Origin: Rhodospirillaceae bacterium
GTDB lineage: Bacteria > Pseudomonadota > Alphaproteobacteria > GCA-2731375
Length of the DNA: 52,209 nt
Reading direction: 5' to 3'
NCBI GenBank assembly: GCA_018667855.1
Contig: JABIRL010000195.1
Location: 1 to 52,209, forward strand
Position 1 is the stretch's first letter, and every line of letters begins with the position of its first letter. Shown piece after piece: positions 17,568-24,539 of the stretch. The notes below the pieces were generated by a model. That model saw only the letters and a program-made list of their open reading frames with translations. It had not been told where the DNA came from and did not search any database. The position numbers and the translations under genes are program-made.

Positions 17568-18935
17568 ATGTCTGATAATTCCGCCGGCGCGCCGCCGCCA
17601 GTTGAAGATTTTTCCCAACTTGTTGCCTATATCGCCGATGGCGAAAAGCCGCGGGACCGTTGGCGCATTGGCACGGAACACGAGAAATTCGCCTATCGCC
17701 ACGGCGATCTGGGCCGTCTGGATTATGAAGGACCCCAAGGCATCCGCGCGATGCTGGAGGGTTTGCAGCGTTTCGGCTGGCAGCCGGTGTACGAGGCCGG
17801 CAATGTCATCGCCCTGGCCATGGATGGCGCCACGATTACCCTGGAACCGGGCGGGCAGTTCGAATTATCCGGCGCGCCGCTGGATAATCTGCATCAGACC
17901 TGCGCCGAGGTGCATACCCATCTGGCCCAGGTCAAGGTGGTGGCGGAGGAAATGGACGTCGGCTTCATGGGTCTGGGGTTCGATCCGAAATGGCGCCGCG
18001 ACGAAATCCCCATCATGCCCAAGGGGCGCTATAAACTGATGCTGGCCTATATGCCGACCCGGGGCAATTTGGGGCCTGACATGATGTTGCGATCGTGCAC
18101 AGTGCAGGTCAATCTGGACTTCGGCTCGGAAGCAGACATGGTGCAGAAATTCCGTGTCGGCCTGGCCCTGCAGCCGCTGACAACGGCACTTTTCGCCAAT
18201 TCCCCCTTTACCGAGGGGAAACCGAACGATTTCCTGTCCTTCCGCAGCCAGATCTGGACCGACACGGACCCGGACCGCACCGGTATGCTGCCCTTCGTCT
18301 TTGACGGCGACATGGGTTACGAGGCTTACGCGGAATACGCCCTGGATGTACCCATGTATTTCGTCTACCGCGACGGCGAATACCTGGATGCTACGGGGCA
18401 GTCGTTTCGCGATTTCATGGCCGGTAAACTGCCCGCCCTGCCCGGCGAAAAGCCCAACATGAAGGATTGGGAAGATCATCTGACCACCCTGTTCCCCGAG
18501 GTGCGCATGAAGAAATTCCTGGAAATGCGCGGCGCCGACGGCGGGCCCTGGGCCAGCCTGTGTGCCATGCCCGCCCTGTGGGTCGGGTTGCTATATAACC
18601 AGGGCGCCCAGGAAGCGGCCTGGGATCTGGTCAAGAACTTCACGGTTGAGGAAATGGCCCGCATCCGGGCCGAGGTGCCGCGCCTGGGCCTGGCCACGCC
18701 GTTGGATCAGGGCGGAACGCTGCTGGACATCGCCAAACCGGCGCTGGAGATCGCCATGGACGGGCTGCGGGGCCGGGCCCGCCCCGGTGCCGTGACGGCG
18801 GATGAAACAGAATATCTGGGCAGCCTGCACGAAACCGTTGCCGCCGGCCGCACCCCGGCCGAGGTGTTGTTGGAACGCTACAACGATGCCTGGGGAAAAT
18901 CAGTCGATCCCATTTACACCGAACTTGCCTATTAG
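17568..18935 (+). CDS. gshA: Glutamate-cysteine ligase (plant/alphaproteobacterial type)
   Basis: ATP-dependent first step of glutathione synthesis. The 455-residue length and the motifs RIGTEHEKFAY, TLEPGGQFELSGAPL, FMGLGFDPKWRRDEIPIMPK, CTVQVNLDFGSEADM and ANSPFTEGKPNDFLSFRSQIW match the plant-like GshA family rather than E. coli GshA. It follows rsmE by about 110 nt, and a hydrolase gene begins 16 nt after its stop, probably in the same transcript. Confidence 0.95.
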   Translation: MSDNSAGAPPPVEDFSQLVAYIADGEKPRDRWRIGTEHEKFAYRHGDLGRLDYEGPQGIRAMLEGLQRFGWQPVYEAGNVIALAMDGATITLEPGGQFELSGAPLDNLHQTCAEVHTHLAQVKVVAEEMDVGFMGLGFDPKWRRDEIPIMPKGRYKLMLAYMPTRGNLGPDMMLRSCTVQVNLDFGSEADMVQKFRVGLALQPLTTALFANSPFTEGKPNDFLSFRSQIWTDTDPDRTGMLPFVFDGDMGYEAYAEYALDVPMYFVYRDGEYLDATGQSFRDFMAGKLPALPGEKPNMKDWEDHLTTLFPEVRMKKFLEMRGADGGPWASLCAMPALWVGLLYNQGAQEAAWDLVKNFTVEEMARIRAEVPRLGLATPLDQGGTLLDIAKPALEIAMDGLRGRARPGAVTADETEYLGSLHETVAAGRTPAEVLLERYNDAWGKSVDPIYTELAY

Positions 18936-18951
18936 TCCGCCGGCCGCGGTC

Positions 18952-19899
18952 ATGCTTAGTCCAACCCTGCCACCGTCATTCGCGGAAGCCTTCACCGTGC
19001 CTTCGACGGGAGGCATGGCGATCAGCGTTTATCGAGTCCTGGCCGCGCCAGTTGAGGCTTCGGGTAATGCGCCGGCGTTGATCTTTGCCCATGCCAACGG
19101 CTTCAATGCGGGTTGTTATCTGCCGCTGTTGCGCCGGTTAAGTGCTCGATTTCAGGTTTTTGCATACGACGCCCGGGGCCATGGCGCCTCACCCTCGCCC
19201 CTGGAAGATATCGAGCATGATTATGCCATGCTGCGCTTCGCCGAGGATCTTGACGCGATCACCCGGCAATTGCGGCCGATGATCGAGCCGGAGGCGCCGT
19301 TGCATTTCGCCTCCCACTCCCTGGGCGGGCTGGCCGCCATTTTGCTGGAGGCCGAGCTGGATAAGGCGCCGTTCGACAGCCTGACTTTGTTCGAACCGCC
19401 GATCTATCCGCCGATCGGACACCCGGAGCGGGCTGCCGCCGAAGCACATTCGCCGGTTTTCATCCGCTGGGCGGCCCAGCGCCGAAACCACTTTCCCGAC
19501 CGCGCCGCATTGCGGGATGAAGTTGATAAAATCATCACTTACCGCCGCTTCGCCGATGACATGATGGAAGCCTATCTGGACGCGGCCGTGGTGGCGGACC
19601 CGGATGGAGGTCTGAATTTGCGCTGTCCGGGCCTGATTGAATCAGCAATCTACGGAAATTGTCCAACCAGCGGCATCTTCGAGTTGACCGCGAACGTCGC
19701 GACCCGGGCCCGGATTTATGCCACCGATCAGGATGTGCTGCCGGATCTGCACTCCTGGGCGCCCGGCACCATGGCCTCTATCGCCGACAATATGCCACGG
19801 GGCGAATGGCGCACCATGCCCGGTTGTCTGCACCTGATGGTCCAGGAGGATCCGGACGCCTGCGCCGCCGCCATCATTGAGCACGCGCTTGGAAGTTAA
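18952..19899 (+). CDS. Alpha/beta hydrolase
   Basis: Alpha/beta-hydrolase fold of 315 residues. The oxyanion segment is FAHANGFNAGCYLPLLRRL, the nucleophile elbow FASHSLGGLAAIL, and the late His is in MPGCLHLMVQEDP. An FAYDARGHGASPSP segment is typical of esterase/lipase-like members. Substrate unknown. The ATG at 18952 is the first good start after the gshA stop; a longer frame overlaps gshA in another phase and is not credible. Confidence 0.87.
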   Translation: MLSPTLPPSFAEAFTVPSTGGMAISVYRVLAAPVEASGNAPALIFAHANGFNAGCYLPLLRRLSARFQVFAYDARGHGASPSPLEDIEHDYAMLRFAEDLDAITRQLRPMIEPEAPLHFASHSLGGLAAILLEAELDKAPFDSLTLFEPPIYPPIGHPERAAAEAHSPVFIRWAAQRRNHFPDRAALRDEVDKIITYRRFADDMMEAYLDAAVVADPDGGLNLRCPGLIESAIYGNCPTSGIFELTANVATRARIYATDQDVLPDLHSWAPGTMASIADNMPRGEWRTMPGCLHLMVQEDPDACAAAIIEHALGS

Positions 19900-19905
19900 A
19901 CTCCG

Positions 19906-21540
19906 TCAGCGTGCGGGGCGGTTGCGCGGCGGGATGATGACCGACCAGGGATCGGGCGTCGGCGGAAACGGTACCTCGATCACCGTTGGCACGGATTGCT
20001 TGAAAGCTTCAGGCAGGGTTTTGGCCAGTTCGTCCGGGCTTTCGGCACGATAGGCGGCGCAGCCGAAACTTTCCGCCATGGCAACGAAATCCGGATTGGT
20101 CAGATCAGAGGCGATGGTGCGGTTGTCGTAGAGGTTTTGCTGCATGCGCCGGACGTTGCCGAAGGCGCCATCGGCGAAAACGACGGCCACCACCGGCACA
20201 TTGTATTTCACCGCCGTCGCCAGTTCCTGGACGTTGTACATGAAGCCGCCATCGCCATTGATGGACAGGACTTGGCGGTCCGGATGGGCGATCTTGGCCC
20301 CGATGGCGGTGGCCAGACCGCAACCCAAAGTACCTTGATAGGCCGAGGTCAAAAAGGTGCGCGGGTGATAGATGGGCATGGCGACGCGGGAGACGTAACC
20401 GACCTGGGTCAGCTCGTCGACGAAGATTCCGTCGTCATCCAGGCCCTCCCGCAGGACCTTGATCCAGGACATTTGCGGTCCCAATTTGTCTTCCAGCATG
20501 GCGTGCACGCTGCCTTCGAGGGTTTCAAGTTCCTCCCTACGGGACTCCCGGGCCGGGGCCTTTTTCCCAACCGCATCCACCAGGGCGGGCATGATGTCCT
20601 GGGCATCGCCGACAATTTCCACATCGGCGCCACCTATGCGCTGGATCTCGACCGGGTCGATGTCCAGATGGATGATCTTCAAGCCATCGTCGGTACCCCA
20701 ATTCATGCGTGGCTGCTGCAAGCGGCTGCCCACGGCCAGAACGACATCCGCCTTTTCCCACAGGCTGTGGCTGGCGTACTGAGTCAGGGAAAGATAGTGG
20801 CGGTTGGACAATATGCCCCGGCCCGTGCGGTTGCCGATCACCGGGGCCTGCAGCATCTCGGCCAGGGCCTCTACCGCCTCGCCGCAAGCCACGGCGCCAC
20901 TGCCGACAAAAATCATCGGTGTCTTGGCATCCGCCAGCAACGCCGCCGCCGCCGCCACGGCATCCTCGTCCACCGGCGGGCGGGCGTAGGCTGTCGCCGC
21001 ATCTTGCAAATCCACATCGCAACTCTTGGCCAATTGGTCCAGGGGCATCTCGACCGCCACGGGCTGGGGCCGGCCGGTGCGCAATTGGCGGAAGGCCTCC
21101 GCTACCTTGGCGGGGGCATCGGTGGGATGATCAATGCGTTCGGCCCATTTCGTCAGGCCGCGCAGAATGGAGAGCTGATCGGGGATTTCGTGCAACTGGC
21201 CATGGCCCCGGCCGATATGGCCCGACGGGATCTGCCCCGTGACACATAGCACCGGCACATTCGCCGCCAACGAGGTGCTGAGCGCGGCCGTGGTGTTAAG
21301 GACACCGGGGCCCGGAACAACGGCAAAGGCGCCAACCTTGCCGGTTGACTGGGCATAGCCATGGGCCATGTAGGCCACGCCTTGTTCGTGGCGGCTGTTG
21401 ATGACCCGAATATTGTTGCCTTCGTCATGCAGGGCATTGAAGAACCAGTCCAGCTGCACGCCCGGCAGGCCAAATATGGTATCGACGCCGTGGGCGGTGA
21501 TGGATTTGACAAGGGCTTGGCCACCGGTCATGCGGGTCAT
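19906..21540 (-). CDS. Thiamine-diphosphate-dependent enzyme (acetolactate synthase-like)
   Basis: ThDP enzyme of 544 residues, related to acetolactate synthase large subunit, glyoxylate carboligase and oxalyl-CoA or benzoylformate decarboxylases. The Pyr domain has INSRHEQGVAYMAHGYAQ with the cofactor-activating Glu52 and VVPGPGVLNTTAAL. A central transhydrogenase-like domain follows, and the PP domain carries SINGDGGFMYNVQELATAVK then FADGAFGNVRR. No small subunit (ilvN) is adjacent, so biosynthetic IlvB is unlikely. It lies 60 nt downstream of the PqqD-like gene with GGAG before its ATG; it may be the last gene of that array or separate. Confidence 0.85.
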   Translation of the reverse strand: MTRMTGGQALVKSITAHGVDTIFGLPGVQLDWFFNALHDEGNNIRVINSRHEQGVAYMAHGYAQSTGKVGAFAVVPGPGVLNTTAALSTSLAANVPVLCVTGQIPSGHIGRGHGQLHEIPDQLSILRGLTKWAERIDHPTDAPAKVAEAFRQLRTGRPQPVAVEMPLDQLAKSCDVDLQDAATAYARPPVDEDAVAAAAALLADAKTPMIFVGSGAVACGEAVEALAEMLQAPVIGNRTGRGILSNRHYLSLTQYASHSLWEKADVVLAVGSRLQQPRMNWGTDDGLKIIHLDIDPVEIQRIGGADVEIVGDAQDIMPALVDAVGKKAPARESRREELETLEGSVHAMLEDKLGPQMSWIKVLREGLDDDGIFVDELTQVGYVSRVAMPIYHPRTFLTSAYQGTLGCGLATAIGAKIAHPDRQVLSINGDGGFMYNVQELATAVKYNVPVVAVVFADGAFGNVRRMQQNLYDNRTIASDLTNPDFVAMAESFGCAAYRAESPDELAKTLPEAFKQSVPTVIEVPFPPTPDPWSVIIPPRNRPAR

Positions 21541-21600
21541 GAGCTACTCCAATTGCGTAGGTTATTTGCGCTACCCAACCTAACACGACCCGGCGCAGGC

Positions 21601-21870
21601 TCAATCGCAGACTTCGATCAAGTCACCATTCAGCAAGGTCTCGATCGCGGCCGCCAGATCCTTAGTCAATATCCCAGGATCAACGTCCGGAAAGGCCTCC
21701 GCGAATAGTGCCGACAACTCCGCGATGCTGCTGGGCTGTTCCAGGGCGCGCCAGATAGACATGGCCAGTTGGTCCAGATGAAAAATATCGCCGCTGTCGC
21801 CGGCGATCAGGAATAATTCTTCCTCGACCGGGGTTTCGTTGATGCCGGGACGGCGGCGATAGCGGCTCAT
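21601..21870 (-). CDS. PqqD-like (RRE-fold) peptide chaperone
   Basis: An 89-residue protein with the PqqD pattern: a basic start (MSRYRRRPGINETPVEEE), a beta-hairpin (LFLIAGDSGDIFHLDQLAMSIW), and a winged-helix-like half ending with LLNGDLIEVCD. PqqD-fold proteins are RiPP recognition elements that bind precursor leaders and present them to modifying enzymes. It begins 11 nt after the HprK-like gene stop and is surely co-transcribed with it. This pairing recalls the HPr-rel-A type gene pairs described in TIGRFAM models, as far as I remember them. Family assignment is by pattern; the partner peptides are inferred to be the two upstream Tat-leader proteins. Confidence 0.75.
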   Translation of the reverse strand: MSRYRRRPGINETPVEEELFLIAGDSGDIFHLDQLAMSIWRALEQPSSIAELSALFAEAFPDVDPGILTKDLAAAIETLLNGDLIEVCD

Positions 21871-21881
21871 CTTTCCAGGCC

Positions 21882-22799
21882 TTAGCTGAAGTGAGCAATC
21901 AAGGTTTCGGCGGCGTCAAAGGCGGAGGCATAGTCCAATTGCCAGCAATCCACGTCGCCCGCCAATCTAACACAGGCCGCCAATTCACCTTGCTGATTAA
22001 AATGCGGCGCGAAAATCTGTTCCAGCAAAACAAGGATCATGGCGGGCCGGGGCATGGTAGTCAGGGTCGGTTGCCCGGCCTTGGTATCCCGCCGCAGGTG
22101 CACAATAGCCGTAATGGGCAGTGATCCGCCAAATTCGGCGGCCAGATCGGGAGCAAGACGGAGGACTGTCATCTCGGGCCAGGTCAGCAGGCTGTTGTCG
22201 TCGACAAAATCCCGATAATCCTCGTCGGCCTCTTCAGGCAGAGGCAGGCGCAATTTCGGCGCAATGGCCAACGAACGACCCGCGGGCCGGTCCGTCGAGA
22301 GATCCAATACGATCCGGTCGTCAGTGAAAAATTTTTGTCCCCGGGCGGCCAGGACAGTTGAGAATGTGCTTTTGCCACTGAGGTTATCGCCAAGCATGAT
22401 GATCAGGCCGTCGCCAATGCGCACCGCGCCGGCATGAAGAGAGGCAAGATTTTCGTCCTGGGCCACATAACCGGCGATCAAGGCGCCAATCAGCGTATTG
22501 GCAACCATATAGCCGTCGTCCAGGTCAAATTCTTCCAGATCCACATGGGGCGATGAAATCCGCCAATGCCCGTCTTCACTTTTCACGGCGATGGGGTCGA
22601 TTGCGGCCTGGTCCGCCTCTGTCTCGTCCGTAAGACGCGGCCAATCAGGGATCAGTTCAAAAAGAAAGGATTCCAGTTCCTTAGCGCCGGTTACAGTAAT
22701 ACCGTGGTGGGGTCCCGCCAGGACTAAGGTTTGCGAATCTGCGGCCTGCGAATCTGTGGCTTGCGAAGCTGTGGTTTCCGATTCCGTGCGGCAAGCCAT
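21882..22799 (-). CDS. HprK-like serine kinase
   Basis: P-loop kinase related to HPr kinase/phosphorylase, 305 residues from ATG 22799. The C-terminal half has LHAGAVRIGDGLIIMLGD followed by the Walker A NLSGKSTF (Lys143), then KFFTDDRIVLDL and PKLRLPLPEEADEDY, the usual HprK-related pattern. The first ~20 residues are Thr/Ser/Ala/Gln-rich. The frame stays open to 23006, but that extension reads the Gly/Lys repeats of the upstream peptide gene in another phase, giving an Ala/Lys/Arg tract; it is rejected. GGCGGAG abuts the ATG, and the peptide stop is 16 nt away, suggesting coupling. Relatives phosphorylate lasso-peptide precursors (ThcoK type). Confidence 0.78.
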   Translation of the reverse strand: MACRTESETTASQATDSQAADSQTLVLAGPHHGITVTGAKELESFLFELIPDWPRLTDETEADQAAIDPIAVKSEDGHWRISSPHVDLEEFDLDDGYMVANTLIGALIAGYVAQDENLASLHAGAVRIGDGLIIMLGDNLSGKSTFSTVLAARGQKFFTDDRIVLDLSTDRPAGRSLAIAPKLRLPLPEEADEDYRDFVDDNSLLTWPEMTVLRLAPDLAAEFGGSLPITAIVHLRRDTKAGQPTLTTMPRPAMILVLLEQIFAPHFNQQGELAACVRLAGDVDCWQLDYASAFDAAETLIAHFS

Positions 22800-22815
22800 C
22801 TCCGCCAGCGCGGCC

Positions 22816-23073
22816 TCAACCCTTGCCTTTGCCCTTGCCGCCACCGCCCTTGCTTTTGCCGCCGCCGCCCTTGCTCTTGCCGCCGCCTTTGCCTTTGCCG
22901 CCACTGCAGCTGCCGCCGGGGCAGACGTTGGACGGGCGAGCACGTCTTCTTCTTTTCGCTTCGGCATCAATATGGGTAATGGTCGGGGCCGCATAAACGA
23001 CAGCAACTGCCAAACCGAGCCGGGTTAGAGCCTTTCTGCGACTCAATACGGACTTGTTACTGGTTTCTTCCAT
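22816..23073 (-). CDS. Tat-leader Gly/Lys/Ser-rich small protein 1 (putative modified peptide)
   Basis: An 85-residue protein with three parts. First, a twin-arginine leader: SRRKALTRLGL, then a hydrophobic AVAVVYAAPTITHI and an AEA cleavage-like site at 37-39. Second, a basic KRRRRARPS linker. Third, a core with Cys51 and Cys56 in CPGGSC and a tail of GK, KSK and GGGG repeats containing Ser67 and Ser74. Residues 1-60 match the paralogue at 23443-23703 at 52 positions with no gaps. ATG 23073 follows ACAGGTATTC. The next gene is the HprK-like kinase. I do not recognise a named family; export and modification are inferred. Confidence 0.75.
   Translation of the reverse strand: MEETSNKSVLSRRKALTRLGLAVAVVYAAPTITHIDAEAKRRRRARPSNVCPGGSCSGGKGKGGGKSKGGGGKSKGGGGKGKGKG
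22819..22910. repeat. Low-complexity GGC/AAG repeat in small protein 1
   Basis: Degenerate tandem repeats of about 21 bp encode the Gly-Lys-Ser-Lys-Gly tail. The same DNA read in another phase creates the spurious Ala-rich extension of the kinase frame. Confidence 0.6.
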
Positions 23074-23126
23074 GAATACCTGTCCGGGCATGGTTGGCAA
23101 GCCAACTTTGCCCCTCAATATCCTGT

Positions 23127-23190
23127 CGATTACGCAAACTGACAGAATGCCAAACAAAATTCCGCCGATTACGTGAACAGACAGAATACT
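23127..23190. repeat. 25-bp imperfect direct repeat upstream of small protein 1
   Basis: Copies at 23127-23151 and 23166-23190 (both beginning CGATTACG and containing GACAGAAT) match at 20 of 25 positions. The second copy overlaps the block shared with the paralogous gene; the first is an extra copy in this leader only. Confidence 0.6.
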
Positions 23191-23244
23191 TGCCTAAAAT
23201 CGTTCCAATCGACTCCAATATCAAGGGCAAAATTTAAGAATTTG
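23175..23244 (-). promoter_or_regulatory. Conserved upstream block of small protein 1
   Basis: This stretch aligns with 23747-23812, upstream of the paralogue. Read on the minus strand both have CAAATTCTTAA, then TTGATA or TTGAAA, 18 bp with a shared GTCGATT, then ATTTTA. The -10-like element is poor for sigma70, so this may be a regulator site or alternative promoter. Conservation is seen directly; function is inferred. Confidence 0.5.
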
Positions 23245-23412
23245 ATAATTTACCCGAAGCCAAGGACGCCGGCACCGGCATTCCATATCCCTCGTTATAT
23301 TCAGAAGAAAACATCAAGGGCAGAGAATTTCACGAAAACTGCCATTTCGGCGTTGGCGGTCCACAAGTTCTCGCATCTGAATCCGCAAATACGATTATAT
23401 GGATTCATTTTT

Positions 23413-23426
23413 ACACTAAATAGTGT
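23413..23426. promoter_or_regulatory. 14-bp palindrome after small protein 2
   Basis: ACACTA-AA-TAGTGT is a perfect inverted repeat 17 nt downstream of the small protein 2 stop. On the minus strand it is followed by A residues rather than T, so it is not a standard terminator. It may be an RNA-processing or protein-binding site. Confidence 0.4.
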
Positions 23427-23442
23427 TCTGAAGGGCGTAACC

Positions 23443-23703
23443 TCAACGCTTGCCTTTGCCTCGAGATTTGGAGCGGCTTTTGCTCTTGCTTTTGCCGCCG
23501 CCCTTGCTTTTGCCGCCCTTGCCCTTGCCGCCGCTGCAGCTGCCGCCGGGGCAAATATGGGACGGGCGGGCGCGTCGTCTTCTCTTAGCCTCGGCCTCTA
23601 TATGGGTAATGGTCGGTGCTGCATAAACGACAGCAGCCGCCAGCCCTAGCCTGGTCAGGGCCTTGCGCCGGCTTAACACCGCCTTGCTTTTGCCTTCCTC
23701 CAT
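23443..23703 (-). CDS. Tat-leader Gly/Lys/Ser-rich small protein 2 (putative modified peptide)
   Basis: An 86-residue paralogue of the protein at 22816-23073. The leader SRRKALTRLGLAAAVVYAAP, the AEA site, the KRRRRARPS linker and CPGGSCSGGKGKGG are in the same positions, with Cys51 and Cys56 conserved. The tail differs: from residue 65 it has KSK and SRSK repeats with serines at 66, 72, 74, 76, 78 and 80, so it is richer in Ser and less in Gly. ATG 23703 is chosen over a GTG at 23709 because GCAGGTGACG aligns with the ribosome site of the paralogue. It follows neuA by 98 nt. The mature product would be very cationic and small. Confidence 0.75.
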   Translation of the reverse strand: MEEGKSKAVLSRRKALTRLGLAAAVVYAAPTITHIEAEAKRRRRARPSHICPGGSCSGGKGKGGKSKGGGKSKSKSRSKSRGKGKR

Positions 23704-23746
23704 CGTCACCTGCCCAGTTATTGGAGTATTACGCCAAACAACAAAT

Positions 23747-23812
23747 GAACAGACTACTTATGTAAAATGGATCGAATCGACATTGGTTTCAAGAACAAAA
23801 ATTAAGAATTTG
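23747..23812 (-). promoter_or_regulatory. Conserved upstream block of small protein 2
   Basis: Counterpart of 23175-23244. It overlaps the last codons of neuA (stop at 23802-23804), so the shared CAAATTCTTAA includes the neuA stop. The TTGAAA at 23787-23792 and ATTTTA at 23763-23768 keep the same 18-bp spacing as the other copy. Confidence 0.5.
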
Positions 23813-24539
23813 TTAACTCAACCAGGCCGGCTGCCAGCAAAGCCTGACCCAACTTCACATCGTCTGGTGCATCCAGGTCAAAGCCGTGCGCAAATGGTAT
23901 CTCGATGGGTATGGACGGGTTGGCGAAGGGGGTTTTCTGCGCCAGGGCCGCCTCGGCGCGAAAGACCAGAAAATTGCCAAAAAGGTAGTGTTTTTCCTTT
24001 TTTTGCTTGTTGAAGGCGGCGGCGCGCTGTTCGGCAAAGCGGAAGTCCACCACGCCATCCTCGATCACCCGTTGATTGACGGCATGATGGTTATGGGGGC
24101 AAGGCACGACGGTTTGCGCCGAACCGGCGCCGGCATCCGCCAGCAAGGCATTCACCGACCAGCGAATATGCTCGGTCAACAGAAACGGCGAAGTGGGCTG
24201 CAGCAGCGCAATACATTCCGCCACCGCGCCTTCCCGCTCATGAATATCCTCCAGCAGGTCCGCGATCACATCCATGACCGGGGTGTCGTCGGCGCCCAGA
24301 TGTCCGGGCCGGGGATGCACCTCGACGCCCAGGGTCTCGCAACGGGCCGTAATGGCCTGATGGTCGGTGCTGCACAACAGGCGCCCGAAGATGCCTGAAC
24401 TTCGCGCCGCCAGGATCTGAAAATCGATCAGCGGGCGGCCCACGAACGGCGTTAGGTTCTTCAGGGGAATGGATTTGGAGCCGCCACGAGCGGGAATTAG
24501 GCCCCAAACGGCACCGGGAATTATATTCATGGTTTCCAA
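23802..24539 (-). CDS. neuA: Nonulosonate (N-acylneuraminate-type) cytidylyltransferase
   Basis: Activates a sialic- or legionaminic-type sugar with CTP to the CMP form. The 245-residue protein has the nucleotide-binding start GLIPARGGSKSIPLKNL, then LICSTDHQ-like and LQPTSPFLLTEHIRWSV, and a late GFDLDAPDDVKLGQALL, all typical of NeuA/LegF/PseF enzymes. Start at 24539 overlaps the end of the preceding dehydrogenase gene by 13 nt. Part of the neuB-neuC-dehydrogenase-neuA set; which nonulosonic acid is made cannot be decided here. Confidence 0.88.
   Translation of the reverse strand: METMNIIPGAVWGLIPARGGSKSIPLKNLTPFVGRPLIDFQILAARSSGIFGRLLCSTDHQAITARCETLGVEVHPRPGHLGADDTPVMDVIADLLEDIHEREGAVAECIALLQPTSPFLLTEHIRWSVNALLADAGAGSAQTVVPCPHNHHAVNQRVIEDGVVDFRFAEQRAAAFNKQKKEKHYLFGNFLVFRAEAALAQKTPFANPSIPIEIPFAHGFDLDAPDDVKLGQALLAAGLVELTNS

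Larger units (their letters stand above)
23074..23442. other. Intergenic region between the two small-protein genes
   Basis: About 370 bp without a supported gene. It holds the leader of small protein 1, a 25-bp imperfect direct repeat, a block shared with the region upstream of small protein 2, and a 14-bp palindrome at 23413-23426. It is less GC-rich than the flanking genes. The stretch 23255-23400 shows nothing else that I recognise apart from a possible neuA 3' relic near 23235-23280. Confidence 0.55.

Noticed and set aside
18802..18951. Longer start of the alpha/beta hydrolase within gshA
   Set aside because: Would place about 50 residues in the end of gshA in another phase; the fold starts after ATG 18952.
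19996..21249. 417-residue plus-strand frame opposite the ThDP enzyme
   Set aside because: Shadow of the minus-strand gene; no ribosome site and a His/Gln/Gly-rich composition typical of reverse reading.
19906..21540. Biosynthetic acetolactate synthase (ilvB)
   Set aside because: No regulatory subunit or branched-chain gene is adjacent; left as a general ThDP enzyme.
22819..23530. CRISPR-like or satellite repeat
   Set aside because: The repeats are short, degenerate and keep a reading frame; they encode the Gly/Lys tails of two small proteins.
21601..23703. Lasso-peptide cluster
   Set aside because: There is a PqqD-like protein and an HprK-like kinase, but no asparagine-synthetase-like cyclase and no transglutaminase-like B2 protease; the core lacks the Gly/Cys1 to Asp/Glu ring pattern.
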